The notes: generated by a model not told the origin, from the letters alone. A stretch of 64,000 nucleotides of DNA from Cherax quadricarinatus (GCF_038502225.1 NC_091307.1:20040032-20104031); one strand, 5' to 3'; shown: positions 32,562 to 44,200, counted from the stretch's first letter. Numbers and translations: made by a program.

Positions 32562-33644
32562 CCATTCCCACCTTTCCTGCTCTTTCACATCTCTCGTGTA
32601 CTTCTTCCCACCTCCCTCCACTCCTTTCCACCTCGCCCAAGCTCACACATCTTTCTTGAACAATTTCATTTTACTCTGTAGTCCTCAGATCTCAACCACA
32701 TCCCTCTGTCCTTCATCCCCTCACCTCCCTCTTACCCCTCTTCCTCTGCCCTCTCTCCCCTCTGCCTCGCCTCATTTTTCCTTTTGCACGTTTTTCTCCT
32801 CTATACTCTCAACAGTTTAACTGTTTTGTCATAATATTTGGTTTGTGATTTTTTTTATTCATCTCAAACTCTGCTGGAGTTGGGCACATATTATGATTTT
32901 AATTTTTTTTATTTTGCTTATTGTGCATGGAGTGATAGTATGTTTGCAATGTGTGTTAGTCTATGTGTGAAAACCTATTGCAGAGTTTGTGGTGGCATGT
33001 AGTTATAGCAAAAATTTTTAATGTTTATGATGTAGTCAGAGCAGCAAAGTTCATGATGTTCTGTAAGTACAGGTAACCTAAACTAATCCTGGCCACCACC
33101 GTCTCTACTCTTATTTACATCTTTCTTACTATTAACATATATTCCAATTAATGCATCCCTGTCTCGATATTGCATACATTCAACATCTAACAGACCTCTC
33201 ATTAAACTCAGTCTCTAGTTTATAGACTTGTATTTTCTTTGCAATTTGTATATTGAGTGCAAAATGCTTACATTGTTTATGCGAACCTGTAGGTAATAGT
33301 TTCTTAATGTGGCGATTCATTGTTTCTTGTAATGTTAACATGAGATGGTATCCAGGCATACTTTACTAGTATTTTGTAATCTTCACACATTTTTATGTTA
33401 TTTCTTGTCCCACTGCACTATTTTAGTGATGTTTCTAGAGTTGAGACTTAATAAGGCTGACAATTAATCCCCAGTAAATACAACTGAGTCGATCCATGTT
33501 TTCTTTATGACTCGCTGAAAATTGTGTGTTGGTGTCTTAGGAAAGATGAATTAGTGAAAAGAAGAAGAGAAGAATGAAGGTGTAAAAGGAAGGGAAGGAG
33601 GAAGAGCATGAATGTGAAGAAAGGGAAAGTTATCTGGACTCGCT
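32562..33644. other. pyrimidine-rich tract then AT-rich region
   Basis: C/T-rich to about 32800 and AT-rich unique sequence after that. No gene or nameable element. Confidence 0.35.
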
Positions 33645-33795
33645 TCCGATGCCCTGTCCCAGACCAGACCTCCTTGTTAACAGCTGGCTTGATCGATCAA
33701 GTTTTTGGTGTTGGGCGTCTGTAATCTAACGTATGCACCATAACTCGGCTGATCAGGAACTGCTTTGAAGATGGTGTGGAAGATGGATAAAGACA
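33645..33795 (-). mobile_element. CR1-like LINE 3' end relic
   Basis: CCCAGACCAGACCTCCTTGT, ACGTATGCACCATAACTCGG and CTGATCAGGAACTG match the reverse complement of the DQPGCGSYV region, diverged. Confidence 0.6.
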
Positions 33796-34739
33796 GTGTG
33801 TGTATTATGCGCACAATTACCTATTTGTAATTACTGATTTATAGCTACAGAAGCAAAATTACGCCTTGCTGTGAGACAGACATAATAAAAAAAAAATTCC
33901 TGCATACGGGATAGACCATCCTGAGAGATGGTAAATCTCAAATGATATTAACTCCTGCTTCAAAGTGAAACCTTTGAAGTTGCTGTAACTGATGACACTT
34001 TAATAGAATCTTTGATGATATCCTTCGTTGCTCTACTGAAGTCTTCATGTGACGGAATTCAACACTAAAACCTCTCCTGAGGTAACGTAGGGTATCATAA
34101 ACTTCTGTTTCTGTTATGTAGCTGCCATACAACTGGGTAGCAGCATACTGCTGATGTGTCCAGGTTTGCCAAATGCACAAAAAGCTTCCGCTGTAATTAA
34201 GAATTAATTAGAGTAGCATTACCGTGATTCACTTCCTACCGTACTTCCTTCCCTCACCCTTCATTCCTCCCTAACCTTAGTTCCTCATCGCCCTTCACTC
34301 CTTCCACAACCCCCGAGTTTCTCACATTCCCTTCCCAACCCCTAGTTCACTCCTCACCAACTCTCCCTTATCCCTAGTTTGTTCCTCGCCAACTCTCCCT
34401 TACTCCTTGTTCCTCCCTTACCCCTCGTTTCTCCCTTACCCCTCGTTTCTCCCTTACTCCATGTTCCTCCCTCACTGCAGCTGTCTCGTCTCTCGCTCGC
34501 TGAAAGAAGGGACGAATTAAATTGTCTTCAATAAAAGAAAAATCACTAGTTAGTGAAAATTGTTATCATTTTGATGCTTTTATCTTTTCTTCGTTCGTAA
34601 AAATGTTTCACTTTTATTTTATGTTTGAAGTACCACTAATTGTAAATGCTGCAGTATTTATATTTCCAGTGTCTGTTTATGCTCTCGTTTTTATTTAGCA
34701 GAAAACTTAAAAAACAACAGATATCAACCATGTTTTCTA
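33796..34739. other. unassigned region with CT-rich repeats
   Basis: CTCCCTTACCCCTCGTTT-like units of about 18 bp at 34395-34475 and C/T-rich sequence from 34220. The rest is unique. Confidence 0.4.
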
Positions 34740-35135
34740 CTCGGCTAATGGAATAACATGATGTTCACTGGTAATAAATTTCGACTGTTGAAATATGGGT
34801 GGAAGGAAGACTTCAAAACAAGCACAGTATACAGAAGGCAGACACCATATCAGTAGGTAAAAAGAGGCCCTTTGTTTCTACTCAGAATGTAGAACGTAAG
34901 GAGCAGGTAAAAAACTTAATAATTATGTCAAAGGATCTGTCATTTGGAAAACAATAAGGTTAATGCACCAAAGGCCAGGAAAGGAAGAGGGTTGATTATG
35001 AGAAATTTCAGAGCAAGAGAGAGGCAACGCCGGTGATGTTACTTAATTTTACACCATTTGGATCCACCATAATTCTGATATACTTAGTTGTGTTCAGTAT
35101 CAAAACGAATCATATACTGCTGAAGACCTTGGACT
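34740..35135 (+). pseudogene. old CR1-like RT relic
   Basis: Frame scraps NNMMFTGNKFRLLKYG and LIMRNFRARERQ align with NNMMFNEDKFQLLRYG and WIMRTFKTRDAK of the young copy. Many stops and shifts intervene. The FADD block is upstream of the preserved part. Confidence 0.65.
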
Positions 35136-35824
35136 AGTTCCTTGGTAGTAACAGCTCTCTAACAATAGACTTTCGTTAGATAATAAAAGCTAGTTTAAAA
35201 GAGCGAGTGAGCGGCCGTGGCTCTGACGTCTGGGCTGATTCATGGAGGCTGCTTGATGTATGGTTGGTGTTGAGTGTCGTGTGTGTCAGGGGTGCCATTA
35301 CCGTGTGTGTGTGTGTCGTGCTCAACTTTACATCTTGTGTGTCACCTCCTCTCCCCTGTGATGGATCATCCACCTGGGTAAGTTCCCTCAGAGAGGAATC
35401 AGGCGCTCCTGGTTGCCCCTAGGACCTGGCCATCTTCCACCTGGTGCAACGTAGGCTACAGGTGAGTGTATAATGTCTGCCCAGCTGATCATATTCAGTT
35501 AGTTGCATTCGTCTAGTTGTGTGTGTATATACGTGTACACACCTGTTTTTGGAGAATGAATGAATGAATAAAAGGCTATGTTGTATGGTGTTGTGAAGAG
35601 CGTTAGATAATTACGGTACTGTTATTGTTCAGCACGCTTTGTAATAATATTTTACTCCCGCTGCTTCATTCCCATACAATACCATGAGAGTACTTTTCCC
35701 ACTTGGGTAAGATTATCATACGCATTTCATTTATGAATTATCTTGTGGCTTTTTTGAACATTGTTAATCTGTTGCTTTTATTAGTAAGTCTCCATCTGTG
35801 AGCAGGATAATAAAGATTAGGGCA
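35136..35824. other. unassigned region with possible exon-like patch
   Basis: The stretch 35207-35470 is GC-richer than its neighbours and holds donor-like CTGG|GTAAGT at 35379 and ACAG|GTGAGTG at 35461. No convincing protein frame or acceptor was found, so I do not call an exon. The rest is AT-rich. Confidence 0.3.
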
Positions 35825-35920
35825 TTATAATTATTATACTATTATTATTATTATTATTATTAAAATCATTATTATATTCTTTGTGAAGCACTAAACCCAT
35901 GTGTTTGTTCAGCGCAGAGA
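35825..35920 (-). repeat. (AAT)n-tailed dispersed repeat, short copy
   Basis: ATTATTATTATTATT arrays at 35837-35862 followed by TTTGTGAAGCACTAAACCCA, the inverse of the end of the repeat at 29162-29249. Confidence 0.4.
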
Positions 35921-35939
35921 ATGTTGCGATTACACTAAA

Positions 35940-36160
35940 GGAAAATGGAAGTTTGAAGGGACCAAGACTTTTCATATGTAATAGTGATTACCAACAGACC
36001 CCTGGTTGTCTTCAACAGAGAACTTAATCACCATACGTTGTACTTTGTGTGGGTAGGACCAGCAGCCTCGTTGATCAGGCCATCCAACAGAAGGCCACTT
36101 CTGGGACTGGGTCGAGGGGGCGTTGACTCTCGGAACACTCCACAAAAGTCCATATAAGGG
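35940..36160 (+). mobile_element. CR1-like LINE 3' end relic
   Basis: CCAACAGACCCCTGGTTGTC, TTGATCAGGCCATCCAACAG and GGGACTGGGTCGAGGGGGCG with GTTGACTCTCGGAA. The order is as in the young copy, strongly diverged. Confidence 0.65.
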
Positions 36161-36208
36161 GTGGTGGAGCTTCATCCTTCATCTGCAAATCGTGAGACAC
36201 AAACGCAA

Positions 36209-36360
<152 letters not shown>

Positions 36361-36480
36361 CTGTACCCACGAAACGAGTGGTATTGATCAACAATAACAA
36401 CACTGCACTAGCCAAGGAGTCGAACCCATGCTGTTTTGGCCAGCCTCATTGTGAGCGAACATGACGCTTTAGAACACCTC
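36361..36480 (-). repeat. tRNA-derived SINE
   Basis: On minus: CAGCATGGGTTCGACTCCTT (B box), GGCTAGTGCAGTGTTGTTAT, TGTTGATCAATACCACTCG, then (AAT)n and (TA)n. The A-box side carries GTTCGCTCACAATGAGGCTG as in the related copies. Head, body and microsatellite tail are in the expected order. Confidence 0.65.
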
Positions 36481-36680
36481 AACAACTCTGGTACAGAATG
36501 TTTCGAATTTGACACATCTGAAAAAAAAAAAGTGGAAGTTTTCAGGAGGAAACTGAATCATTAGCTCTTACAAATGCCAGGTCAACAAAATTGTGTTGGC
36601 AAGTAGACCTGTTGCCCGCTAGCAGTCGCAGCCTCGTTGAACAGAGTCAACAATGAAGTCCAGGTCACAGGTATGTCACA
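36481..36680 (+). mobile_element. CR1-like LINE 3' end relic
   Basis: GTTTTCAGGAGGAAACTGAA, GCTAGCAGTCGCAGCCTCGT and TCACAGGTATGTCACA mark the C-terminal end and tail of an old subfamily. Confidence 0.55.
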
Positions 36681-37044
36681 AATATGTCTCATTAATCATG
36701 CCTGGAAGCCATGCTATTGGGGTCACGACATAGGGTTCATGCGATTGAGTCATGCCGTTGGGGGTCTTGCATTTATGTTAATAATGTGGTCTTCATATTC
36801 TTTCCGCCTCTTCTTTTCCGAGCGAGATAAAAAAAAATTCAACTAAATTCTTGAAAATTGTGCTCAGGTATGAGACTGGAATCTCCAACTTCCTAATGCG
36901 ACGGAACTCCGTCAAACTGTTGTTATTATTGGAGTATAACAGTGAAGCTTGCATCATAATACTGAGATGGAATTACTTCTTGTTGTTACTGTGTACGAGA
37001 GATGCAGGTTGTGCTAGTTTTGCTTTAGTTAACTTGTATGTTCG
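36681..37044. other. unassigned spacer
   Basis: Unique AT-rich sequence without identifiable features. Confidence 0.35.
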
Positions 37045-37095
37045 TGCTTCAGGGGATCACCGCCCCCTTCCCCAGGCTCGGTCACAAACCTGGCT
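37045..37095 (-). mobile_element. CR1-like LINE 3' end scrap
   Basis: TTCAGGGGATCACCGCCCCC and CAGGCTCGGTCACAAACCTGG match the reverse of the LINE end. Confidence 0.5.
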
Positions 37096-38029
37096 GTCAC
37101 TAATACAGTTTGACTTGATGATATTTACTGCTAAGAGACTTTCTGTGTTCAGTGTGTCGCCCAGCGCTTGATTTTCATATTTTTAACTTTGTCTCGCCAG
37201 TACCACGTCTGGTACTCGCGGACATTGTAAGCCACTTAACGGAGTATTTTTAAATGATAAGAGATTGGAGAAATATTAGGTAGGAGTTAGGAAAGTGTTA
37301 GGTAAAAAGGACGAAGGGTAGAGAAGAGTAACATAAAAATAGGATGGGGATTAGAGAAATGTTAGATAATATAGGAGGGGAGTTAGAGAAGGGTGGCATG
37401 GAGAGTGTTATGAGGCTGCCCTCCCAAGAGGTAGATGATGCTAAGTGCTGGTTGTAGCTAATCTCTGAACCCTCTTAACCCCTTCCCTGTGTGGCCTCCG
37501 CTCATCCCTCCCTTACCTCCATCACACCCTCACCTGCGTGCGTACCACCCTCACCTTCGTTCCATCTCTCTCCTCCGTCCCCCACTCCCAACATGGACCT
37601 CAAACCCACTCTCACCCAGCACTAGAATCTACCGTCATGACCACCATTACATCAAGGAGAGCATTTCCACTTATGCAACAAGAGCAATATTTCGCCTCGT
37701 GCATCTCCCGACATCAATGCAAGTAGAAGCGAGTGTGTCTTCGACCATCGAGAGAACTATTGTGGTTGTTTCAACAGCAGTACCCTGGCTTCCAACACGA
37801 CCTCTCACACCATAAGTAGAAGAACCAACATGGAGAGTGTGTAGTCACAACACCAGTCAGACAGTGAATATGCAGCAACACTGCAACGTCTTCCTCGCCA
37901 ACTGCGTTTGTTGTTCTTTGTGTGGTGTACCAAGAGGTGTGTTTGCCGCAAGGAGCAGTAATAATATTAGCATACGGTTAAGGTTTCGTCAGTCGAAGAG
38001 TGAAGTTCCCACACATTGTTGGTAAGCTA
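37096..38029. other. unassigned region
   Basis: Purine-rich at 37250-37400, with repeated AGAGAAATRTTAG words, and C-rich at 37470-37620. Short frames at 37489-37815 lack any domain. Confidence 0.35.
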
Positions 38030-38142
38030 CTTGACAGGTGGTGCCTGGAAGTGGGTGAACCACTGTCGCCCTCACCGCTTGACAGGTGGTACCTGGAAGT
38101 TGGTGAATCACTGCAACTCCTCCACTACTTGACAGGTGATGC
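38030..38142 (+). repeat. 48-50-bp tandem repeat, 2.3 copies
   Basis: CTTGACAGGTGGTGCCTGGA recurs at 38030, 38078 and 38128 with GTGGGTGAACCACTG between. Confidence 0.7.
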
Positions 38143-38224
38143 CTGTATTGTGTACACGCCGTATGACGTTAACAATGAGAATAACACTCAGTGCCTGAGA
38201 GGGCCGTACACCTGTCTCAAAGAC

Positions 38225-38345
38225 AAGTGAAGTGGTAGGTAGTGGACCCTGAGTGACAGCTGGTGCCGCATAAGTGACACCGGAAGGCCTGGTGTGGGAC
38301 CGGACCTTAGGAGTGACGAACCCTAGAACCGTCAACAAGTAGGTT
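38225..38345 (+). mobile_element. CR1-like LINE 3' end relic
   Basis: CGGAAGGCCTGGTGTGGGAC, CGGACCTTAGGAGTGACGAA and CCGTCAACAAGTAGGTTGGT correspond to the end of an old subfamily. It runs straight into the hammerhead-bearing unit. Confidence 0.5.
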
Positions 38346-38421
38346 GGTAGGTTGTGTACGAAAGGTATATAATACCGACAAGATGAGAGTAAGACACATG
38401 TGCAACATCTGGGTATCTTTA

Positions 38422-38460
38422 TTGTAGACGTTTCGCCATCCAGTGGCTTTATCAATACAA
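38422..38460 (-). ncRNA. hammerhead-like motif, proximal copy
   Basis: On minus: stem I UUGUA, core UUGAUAAA, stem II GCCA/UGGC with loop CUGGA, GAAACGUC, then UACAA. UUGUA and UACAA pair perfectly and sit exactly at the hammerhead stem I positions, next to the core and next to the GUC triplet. C3 is U and G8 is A, so catalysis is uncertain. Confidence 0.5.
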
Positions 38461-38836
38461 ATTCCAGGACAAAACTTGAAGACAGTAGAACTATGTACAG
38501 AAGATGAGGTAATCAGTCCCTCAACCTAGGAGTAGGTGCGAACAGCACCATAATCGTGGAGATTCTGAAGCAGAAGAAAGAATCCTGGCGCTTATATAGT
38601 AACGTCAGGTGAAGCAGACGAGGGCAAATTCACTGGTGGGCGGGATTCCCCAGTGGAAGTAGGTCCTTCCCAAAGAGATGGGTTAGTTGTAGTAGTAGTC
38701 GTAGTTGTGAAGGTTATGTACATGTCCTCAGAATTAAGATTCCATGATGTTGCAGTGTCTGACAAGTTGTGTACGAAAGGTATATAATACCGACAAGATG
38801 AGAGTAAGACACATGTGCAACATCTGGGTATCTTTA

Positions 38837-38875
38837 TTGTAGACGTTTCGCCATCCAGTGGCTTTATCAATACAA
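38837..38875 (-). ncRNA. hammerhead-like motif, distal copy
   Basis: Identical to the motif at 38422-38460, as part of the duplicated 118-bp segment. Confidence 0.5.
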
Positions 38876-39045
38876 ATTCCAGGTTGGTAGGTATCCAGGA
38901 ATTGTATAATGAGTGCAGTCACAGTTAAAACGAACTAACGACTTATGTCTGTCTAACCTACATTTTAAAGCCAACCTTCCGAGAAGGAAGAGTTGTGATA
39001 TTAAATATTGATACGATGAATAAAGACAAATGCAGTGTTACGAGT

Positions 39046-39090
39046 CATTTACTGACAACGTTTCGCCCACACAATAGTCTCCACCAAACC
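39046..39090 (-). repeat. hammerhead-like relic
   Basis: The minus strand has TGTGTGGGCGAAACGTTGTC and AGTAAATGACTCG, as in the downstream half of the family. The CUGAUGA side is replaced by GGAGACTATT. Confidence 0.35.
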
Positions 39091-39330
39091 TAACTTAGAA
39101 GCATCACTTAACTTAATCTAAAGTAATTTTTTTAGCCAAGTTCTTGTAAATATATCATGGATCGGTTTATATTTATTTAGTATTACTTAAAATCAATGGT
39201 ATGTATTTCGCCGTTATGTTCAGATTCATTTTAGCAGATTTATTGCGTAAACAAATTTTTACTCGGTTTATTCAATAGAAATGACTTGCTTTTTTTAGGC
39301 CAACAATTCTTCAACAGGCGAAGTTATTTA
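39091..39330 (-). mobile_element. possible old MITE-like copy
   Basis: GTTCAGATTCATTTTAGCAG, GCGTAAACAAATTTTTACTC and weak similarity around 39110-39190 resemble the interior of copies B and D. No terminal repeats are kept. Confidence 0.25.
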
Positions 39331-39359
39331 CAAACATTATCTCTCTAAGAGATAATGTT

Positions 39360-39363
<4 letters not shown>

Positions 39364-39419
<56 letters not shown>

Positions 39420-39490
39420 TATCTGTGTGTAATAATATATATATATGGTGTGTGTATATATATATATATATGTTTGTGTGTGTGTGTGTG
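39364..39490. repeat. (TA)n and (TG)n arrays
   Basis: TA at 39364-39415 and 39434-39470 (interrupted), then TG to 39491. Confidence 0.9.
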
Positions 39491-39539
39491 TATGAAATCA
39501 CGAAATAAGTGATCTTAAATCATTTACCAAACAGCGGCA

Positions 39540-39625
39540 GGCCAGGACTCGACCTTAAGAACCTTGTACCGCCTCCAGAGACAGCACAATGTACGCATCA
39601 CCTTACCACTACGTCACTGTTCCTA
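39540..39625 (-). repeat. tRNA-like SINE head
   Basis: On minus: TGACGTAGTGGTAAGGTGAT (A-box-like) and AGGTCGAGTCCTGGCC (B-box-like), with a long variable insert. It resembles a tRNA-derived head distinct from the 15.5-kb family. Confidence 0.5.
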
Positions 39626-39656
39626 GTAGGATCAGTGGCGTAGTGGTAAGGAATCG
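39626..39656 (+). repeat. inverted SINE head fragment
   Basis: CAGTGGCGTAGTGGTAAGG (39633-39651) is the reverse complement, with one mismatch, of 39601-39619. The two head fragments face each other just before a LINE fragment. Confidence 0.6.
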
Positions 39657-40160
39657 TTCAAGACTGTACATCGTGTACGTCAAGCCCATACTGGAGTATG
39701 CAGCACCAGTTTGGAACCCACACCTGGTCCATCACGTTAGGCTAGTTCTAGAGCTAAGGGGAATGTCCTACGAAGAAAGGTTAAGGAAAATCGGCCTGAC
39801 GACACTGGAGGACAGGAGGGTTAGGGAAGACATGATAACGACATACAAAATACTGCGAAGAATAGATAAGATGGACAGAGACAGGATGTTCCGGAGATGG
39901 GACACAGAAACAAGGGGTCACAATTGGAAGTTGAAAACTCACATGAGTCAAAGGGATGTTAGGAAGTATTTCTTCAGTCAGAGAGTTGTCAGGAAGTGGA
40001 ATAGCCTGGTAAGTGATGTAGTGGAGGCAGAAGCCATACATAGTTTGGTTCATGGAGCAGGGAGAGAGAGAGGACCTAGTAGCGGTCAGTGAAGAGGCGG
40101 ATCCAGGAGCTGAATCTCGTCCCCTGCAACTACAAATACGCGAGTACACACACACACACA
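39657..40160 (+). pseudogene. LINE ORF2 C-terminal fragment with (CA)n tail
   Basis: The frame RLYIVYVKPILEYAAPVWNP continues to ELRGMSYEERLRKIGLTTLE, DMITTYKILRRID, NWKLKTHMSQRDVRKYFFSQ and WNSLVSDVVEAEAIHSL. These belong to the region after the RT of a non-LTR retrotransposon. A deletion between PHLVHHVRLV and LELRGMS is suspected. The tail GTGAAGAGGCGGATCCAGGA, GCGAGTAC and (CA)n matches the element end at 20604-20716. No RT domain remains. Confidence 0.8.
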
Positions 40161-40162
40161 TC

Positions 40163-40350
40163 CTAGGTAGTAGGTTGGTAGACAGCAACCACCCACGGAG
40201 GTACTACCGTCCTGCCAAGTGAGTGTGAAACGGAAACTTGTAATAGTTTTACATGATGGAAAGATTGCTGGTATCGTTTTTTCTCTCTCATAAACATGCT
40301 GGATAACAGGTATATCTTGCTACTTCTACTTACACCTAGGTCACACTACA
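40163..40350 (+). repeat. dispersed decapod-type repeat, left part
   Basis: AGGTAGTAGGTTGGTAGACA, CCACGGAGGTACTACCGTCC and CATAAACATGCTGGATAACA, to CACCTAGGTCACACTACACA. I recall this wording as a common repeat in decapod sequences (memory, not a search). Its right part is displaced to 41646 by a LINE. Confidence 0.55.
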
Positions 40351-41490
40351 CAGCATGTACACGCAGTCTAAGGGTAGTTCTCAATGGAACGGAATCAGCA
40401 AAACATCCTATTGGAGCAAGTGTTCCACAAGGAAGCGTGCTGGGACCATTGTTATGGAATGTCTACTTCAACGACCTTCTTCATCTCATCCCAGAATCCC
40501 ATGCATATGCAGACGACTGTACACTGACATTCACTTATCCAAGAGAAGAAATGCTAGCTGTTTTAAGCTACATCAGTCACCAGCTAAGAGCTATATCAGC
40601 TTGGGGAAATATGACAAGTAACATTTGCACCTGAGAAAACGCAAATGATGATGGTCTCTAGGCACCATGGTGGTAATGCTGGTGCAGTAGTAAGGATGAA
40701 TGGGAGGGTGTTGGCACCTGGAGAAGAAGTTGATATCCTTGAGGAGAATTTGACTCCAAACTAACCATGAAGAACCATGTTGTAAATCTTGCAAACAAAG
40801 CAGCCAGGAAGCTTACAGCACTTCACCGTATCTCGCATCTGCTTGACAGTAGGGATTGCAAGATTCTGTACGAGGCACAAGTACGCTAACACCTTGAGTA
40901 TGCTCCACTTTCTTGTTTGCCTGCCCCTCCCCCTCTCATCTGCGACTGCTTGACAGAGTAGAGAACAGGGCAAGACGTCTCATCTCTCGCCTGGACCCAT
41001 CCTGGATAGATCTGTCATTTCAGCAGAGCCTTCAACACAGGAGGGATGTGGGTGGCCTTACTGTTACGTACAAGGCTAATATTGTCAAAGTACCACACTT
41101 GGATCCACATCGAGGACAGCGTGAAACAAGCTTTTATGCCACAAGACGGGCAGAAAGCAGCAACTTCACTCTAGCTGTATCCTTCTCCAGAACATCACTC
41201 CATCCGAGATCATACATACCCAGGATGACTCGAGTATGGAACACATTCGTACAGCATAATGATGTCATCTAGATAAAGTCAGTTGATCAAATGAAAATGC
41301 TGGCCCACAGATGGCTCCAACTTTATCCTGTTCCCTACTTGTATGTCTCATAACAATAAAAATGCTTTCAAATGAGCTGATGTAGGTAACAGCTCTTAGC
41401 TTACCAATAAAGTTAGGAATCTTAACCTGTAAATAGCTTGTCAGTAAAGCTAGGGATCCTTAACCTAACCTTGTCAAACCCTGTGTAAAA
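40351..41490 (+). pseudogene. jockey-like LINE fragment, RT to 3' end
   Basis: RT block 4 reads GASVPQGSVLGPLLWNVYFN and the catalytic block SHAYADDCTLTF. A frameshift follows WGN near 40613; VTFAPEKTQMMMVSRHHGG then continues, followed by KNHVVNLANKAARKLTALHR and RVENRARRLISRLDPSWIDL in other frames. The end reads HPRSYIPRMTRVWNTFVQ. The 3' UTR has AACAATAAAAATGC and ends near 41490 with AAAAATAAATG before (TA)n. At least three shifts or stops make it dead. Its 3' end recurs inverted at 51983-52258. Clade by motif style. Confidence 0.8.
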
Positions 41491-41494
41491 ATAA

Positions 41495-41890
<396 letters not shown>

Positions 41891-41904
41891 TCTCCGGATA
41901 GATT

Positions 41905-41946
41905 TGTGACTCGACAAAGCCCACTGTATGGGTGGATTGCTGTCAA
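41905..41946 (+). repeat. hammerhead-like stem-loop relic
   Basis: UGAC, UCGACAAA, stem II GCCCA/UGGGU around loop CUGUA, then a mutated GGAUUGCU, then GUCA. UGAC/GUCA keeps four base pairs of stem I. GAAA is lost. Confidence 0.4.
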
Positions 41947-41989
41947 AGGTTCGCATTATACTGCATTTATGTCTTTACCCGCCCTGCTA

Positions 41990-44035
41990 TCAAGTCACCC
42001 CCCTCCTTCCCTTGTTTACAGGCGCTGAGACGTGTATATCTCAGTAAGAACGTACCGTTATCCTTACTTTAAGTATCCTTGTTAATGTTTAGGTTGATTG
42101 GGAGCCTTAATTATCTCTGTTTCATCTATATAATTTAATCCTAAAAATAACTTACAGGTATACAAGTCACCTTTCAGTTGTCCACTTTCATCACTTCTAA
42201 GTTAGTCTTTCCACAGTTACTGCTCTGTTTTCACAAAAAAATATTACCACAACTGAGGTTGTTAACCCATGCGAAATGAGTATGCAAGGTACCCTAGGAT
42301 TAAGGATAGATATATGACAAAAATTCTCCCAAAACGCTTATGGAAAATGTGGCAGGGATAAGCCGGGACACGACCATCGCATCATCTGCCATAATGGTTC
42401 TCTGGCGCCTTATTAGGGTCCTCCCTTTTCCTTGTAGCGGTGGTGGGAAGGGATGGGTGATGTCTGTGGTGATGGTAGGGGAAGTGATACTTTGATACGG
42501 GAAATGATGGAATGGTTTATTTTGGTAACGGTATGGAAAGTGATGATGTTAAGCCTTTATAATATACTGTGTATTGAGTTTGATTTATTCCTTTAGGCCT
42601 ATATGAGAGCACAGATAGGCCAACGAATATCAGATTAATTAAAAAACAGCAGTGATTTGAAACCAATTTGAAGTTCTCTGCCATGCCTTGTATAGCAGTT
42701 GTGGACCTCGAGCAGTCTTCCTGCTCGTCCTATCGGTGTGGGCATGAACATTCACTTTATCTACACTGTGTTCAAATAAAGTTGAGAAACCCACAATGGA
42801 GAGATTAATTCAACCATCACAACAGATAACTTGAAAGTTAAACAGAAAAGTGGTGACAGGTGCAGTAAGTGGTCGCAGCGATGGGATAGATGGTGTGGGA
42901 AGTGATGGGTGCTTGGGTGAGAGTGACTGCTGATGCTGTGGAGGACGAGACATAAGAAGTGACAGACGTTGGCATGGGAGATAATGGGTGACAGTATAAG
43001 GGTTAAATTAAAAAAAATAAATTAGCAATTGAGTTGTAGTAACAGGAACGAGAACGGCGGCCCGGCAGTGGTGCAAGGGATGAGAATCTTTCCTAATGGT
43101 GACGCTTCTTCACGCTTTTTCCATCGATTTAAAATATTACTTATTTATCACATAAAGGATAGCGCGAATAAAAGGAGAAACAAACCTGGTGGAGGATGAA
43201 TCTTATCACTGCGTTATGAGATCATTCTGACAGAGGAAGGATTTCTCAGCATTGTCGAAGTTAGCGTCGTTAGGACGTGTCTTAACAGCAGGAACAAAAC
43301 AGTAATCAGGCGAAGGAATTCCTAGACCGAGGCCTGGTGGCAGGTGGCAACGAGTAGTGACGGAAAGCTACAGATGGTGTTGGTCTACTGGGGCGGCAGC
43401 TGGTGTACTCTAGTGATCGTCGAGGTCGCCGCCTCCGACAGTTATAGCAACACACACTCTCTCCAGCGATCGTTTTCAAGGCCTTTGTGTCTGTTAAAGA
43501 ATGTTCCACTGAGTGGCTAGTCGAAGTAAAGATCGCAAACCAGGGAAGTACCCCAGGGAATGTATTTTAGGGCGAGGAGCGTTTCAGGGAGTGTGGAGAA
43601 GCGGATGTTGGATAGCAGACTAAGCAGTCAAGAAGAGATGTGAAGCATAAGTAAAAGAATAAGGAATAAAATGGAAAAAAAAAGTGCACGGTTTCCAAAT
43701 GGAACCCTAGAGGAGAGTCAAGAGTGTCATTCTGATTTGATTAGCGATCCGCCGTCAATTTTTTTTTTTTTTTACACTGTATCTGTACTCTTTGATCCCC
43801 GGAGCCCAGGTGTTGCTGCATTCACTACTAAACAGCAACATTTATATTAGTGTTTGTATATTTACCGGCTATTGCAGTATGAACATACATGCAAGTTCAA
43901 GGAGCTTGAAAACTTAAATAAAAAAGGAAAAAAAATATTGCAATAAACACTGTAGGTCTTGATAGAAGATCCTGCATATCTTGATAGAAGAGTCTTGAGC
44001 CTTGATGTGTGTCGAAGAGTATGACGAGCGTGATA
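41990..44035. other. long region without recognised features
   Basis: AT-rich unique sequence with loose GATGGG and GTGATGG words at 42425-43000. The GC-rich patch at 43300-43500 has a minus frame without a domain. No gene can be supported. Confidence 0.35.
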
Positions 44036-44200
44036 AGTTTTGGATCAGCCGGACATTGGTGTTTATGTCAGACCGTGTACATTGAATACCAACAAACTGA
44101 CCAGATCAGTTTGTTGGTATTTGATGCCGTCAACAGGAAGGCCTGGTTCTAGACCAGGCTGCGGGGGCATTGATCCCCTGAATCATCCACAGGTAAGCGT
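44036..44200 (+). mobile_element. CR1-like LINE 3' end relic with small inverted repeat
   Basis: TTGGATCAGCCGGACATTGG, GTCAACAGGAAGGCCTGGTT and GGGGGCATTGATCCCCTGAA mark an old copy. Inside it, ATACCAACAAACTGA and TCAGTTTGTTGGTAT (44089-44131) form a hairpin. Confidence 0.65.

Larger units (their letters stand above)
38351..38883 (-). mobile_element. 415-bp unit with direct terminal repeats and hammerhead-like motifs
   Basis: A 118-bp segment occurs twice in direct orientation (38351-38468 and 38766-38883), with about 297 bp between, so the unit is about 415 bp and is present about 1.3 times. Each terminal segment holds a hammerhead-like motif on the minus strand, followed by an AATAAAG word. 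Tandem or LTR-like units with hammerheads are known from Penelope-like elements and retrozymes. No Penelope RT or GIY-YIG frame is in the window, so the class is inferred. Confidence 0.6.

Noticed and set aside
35207..35470. A spliced exon with GTAAGT and GTGAGTG donors
   Set aside because: I found no acceptor or protein frame that makes use of them; donors of this quality occur by chance.
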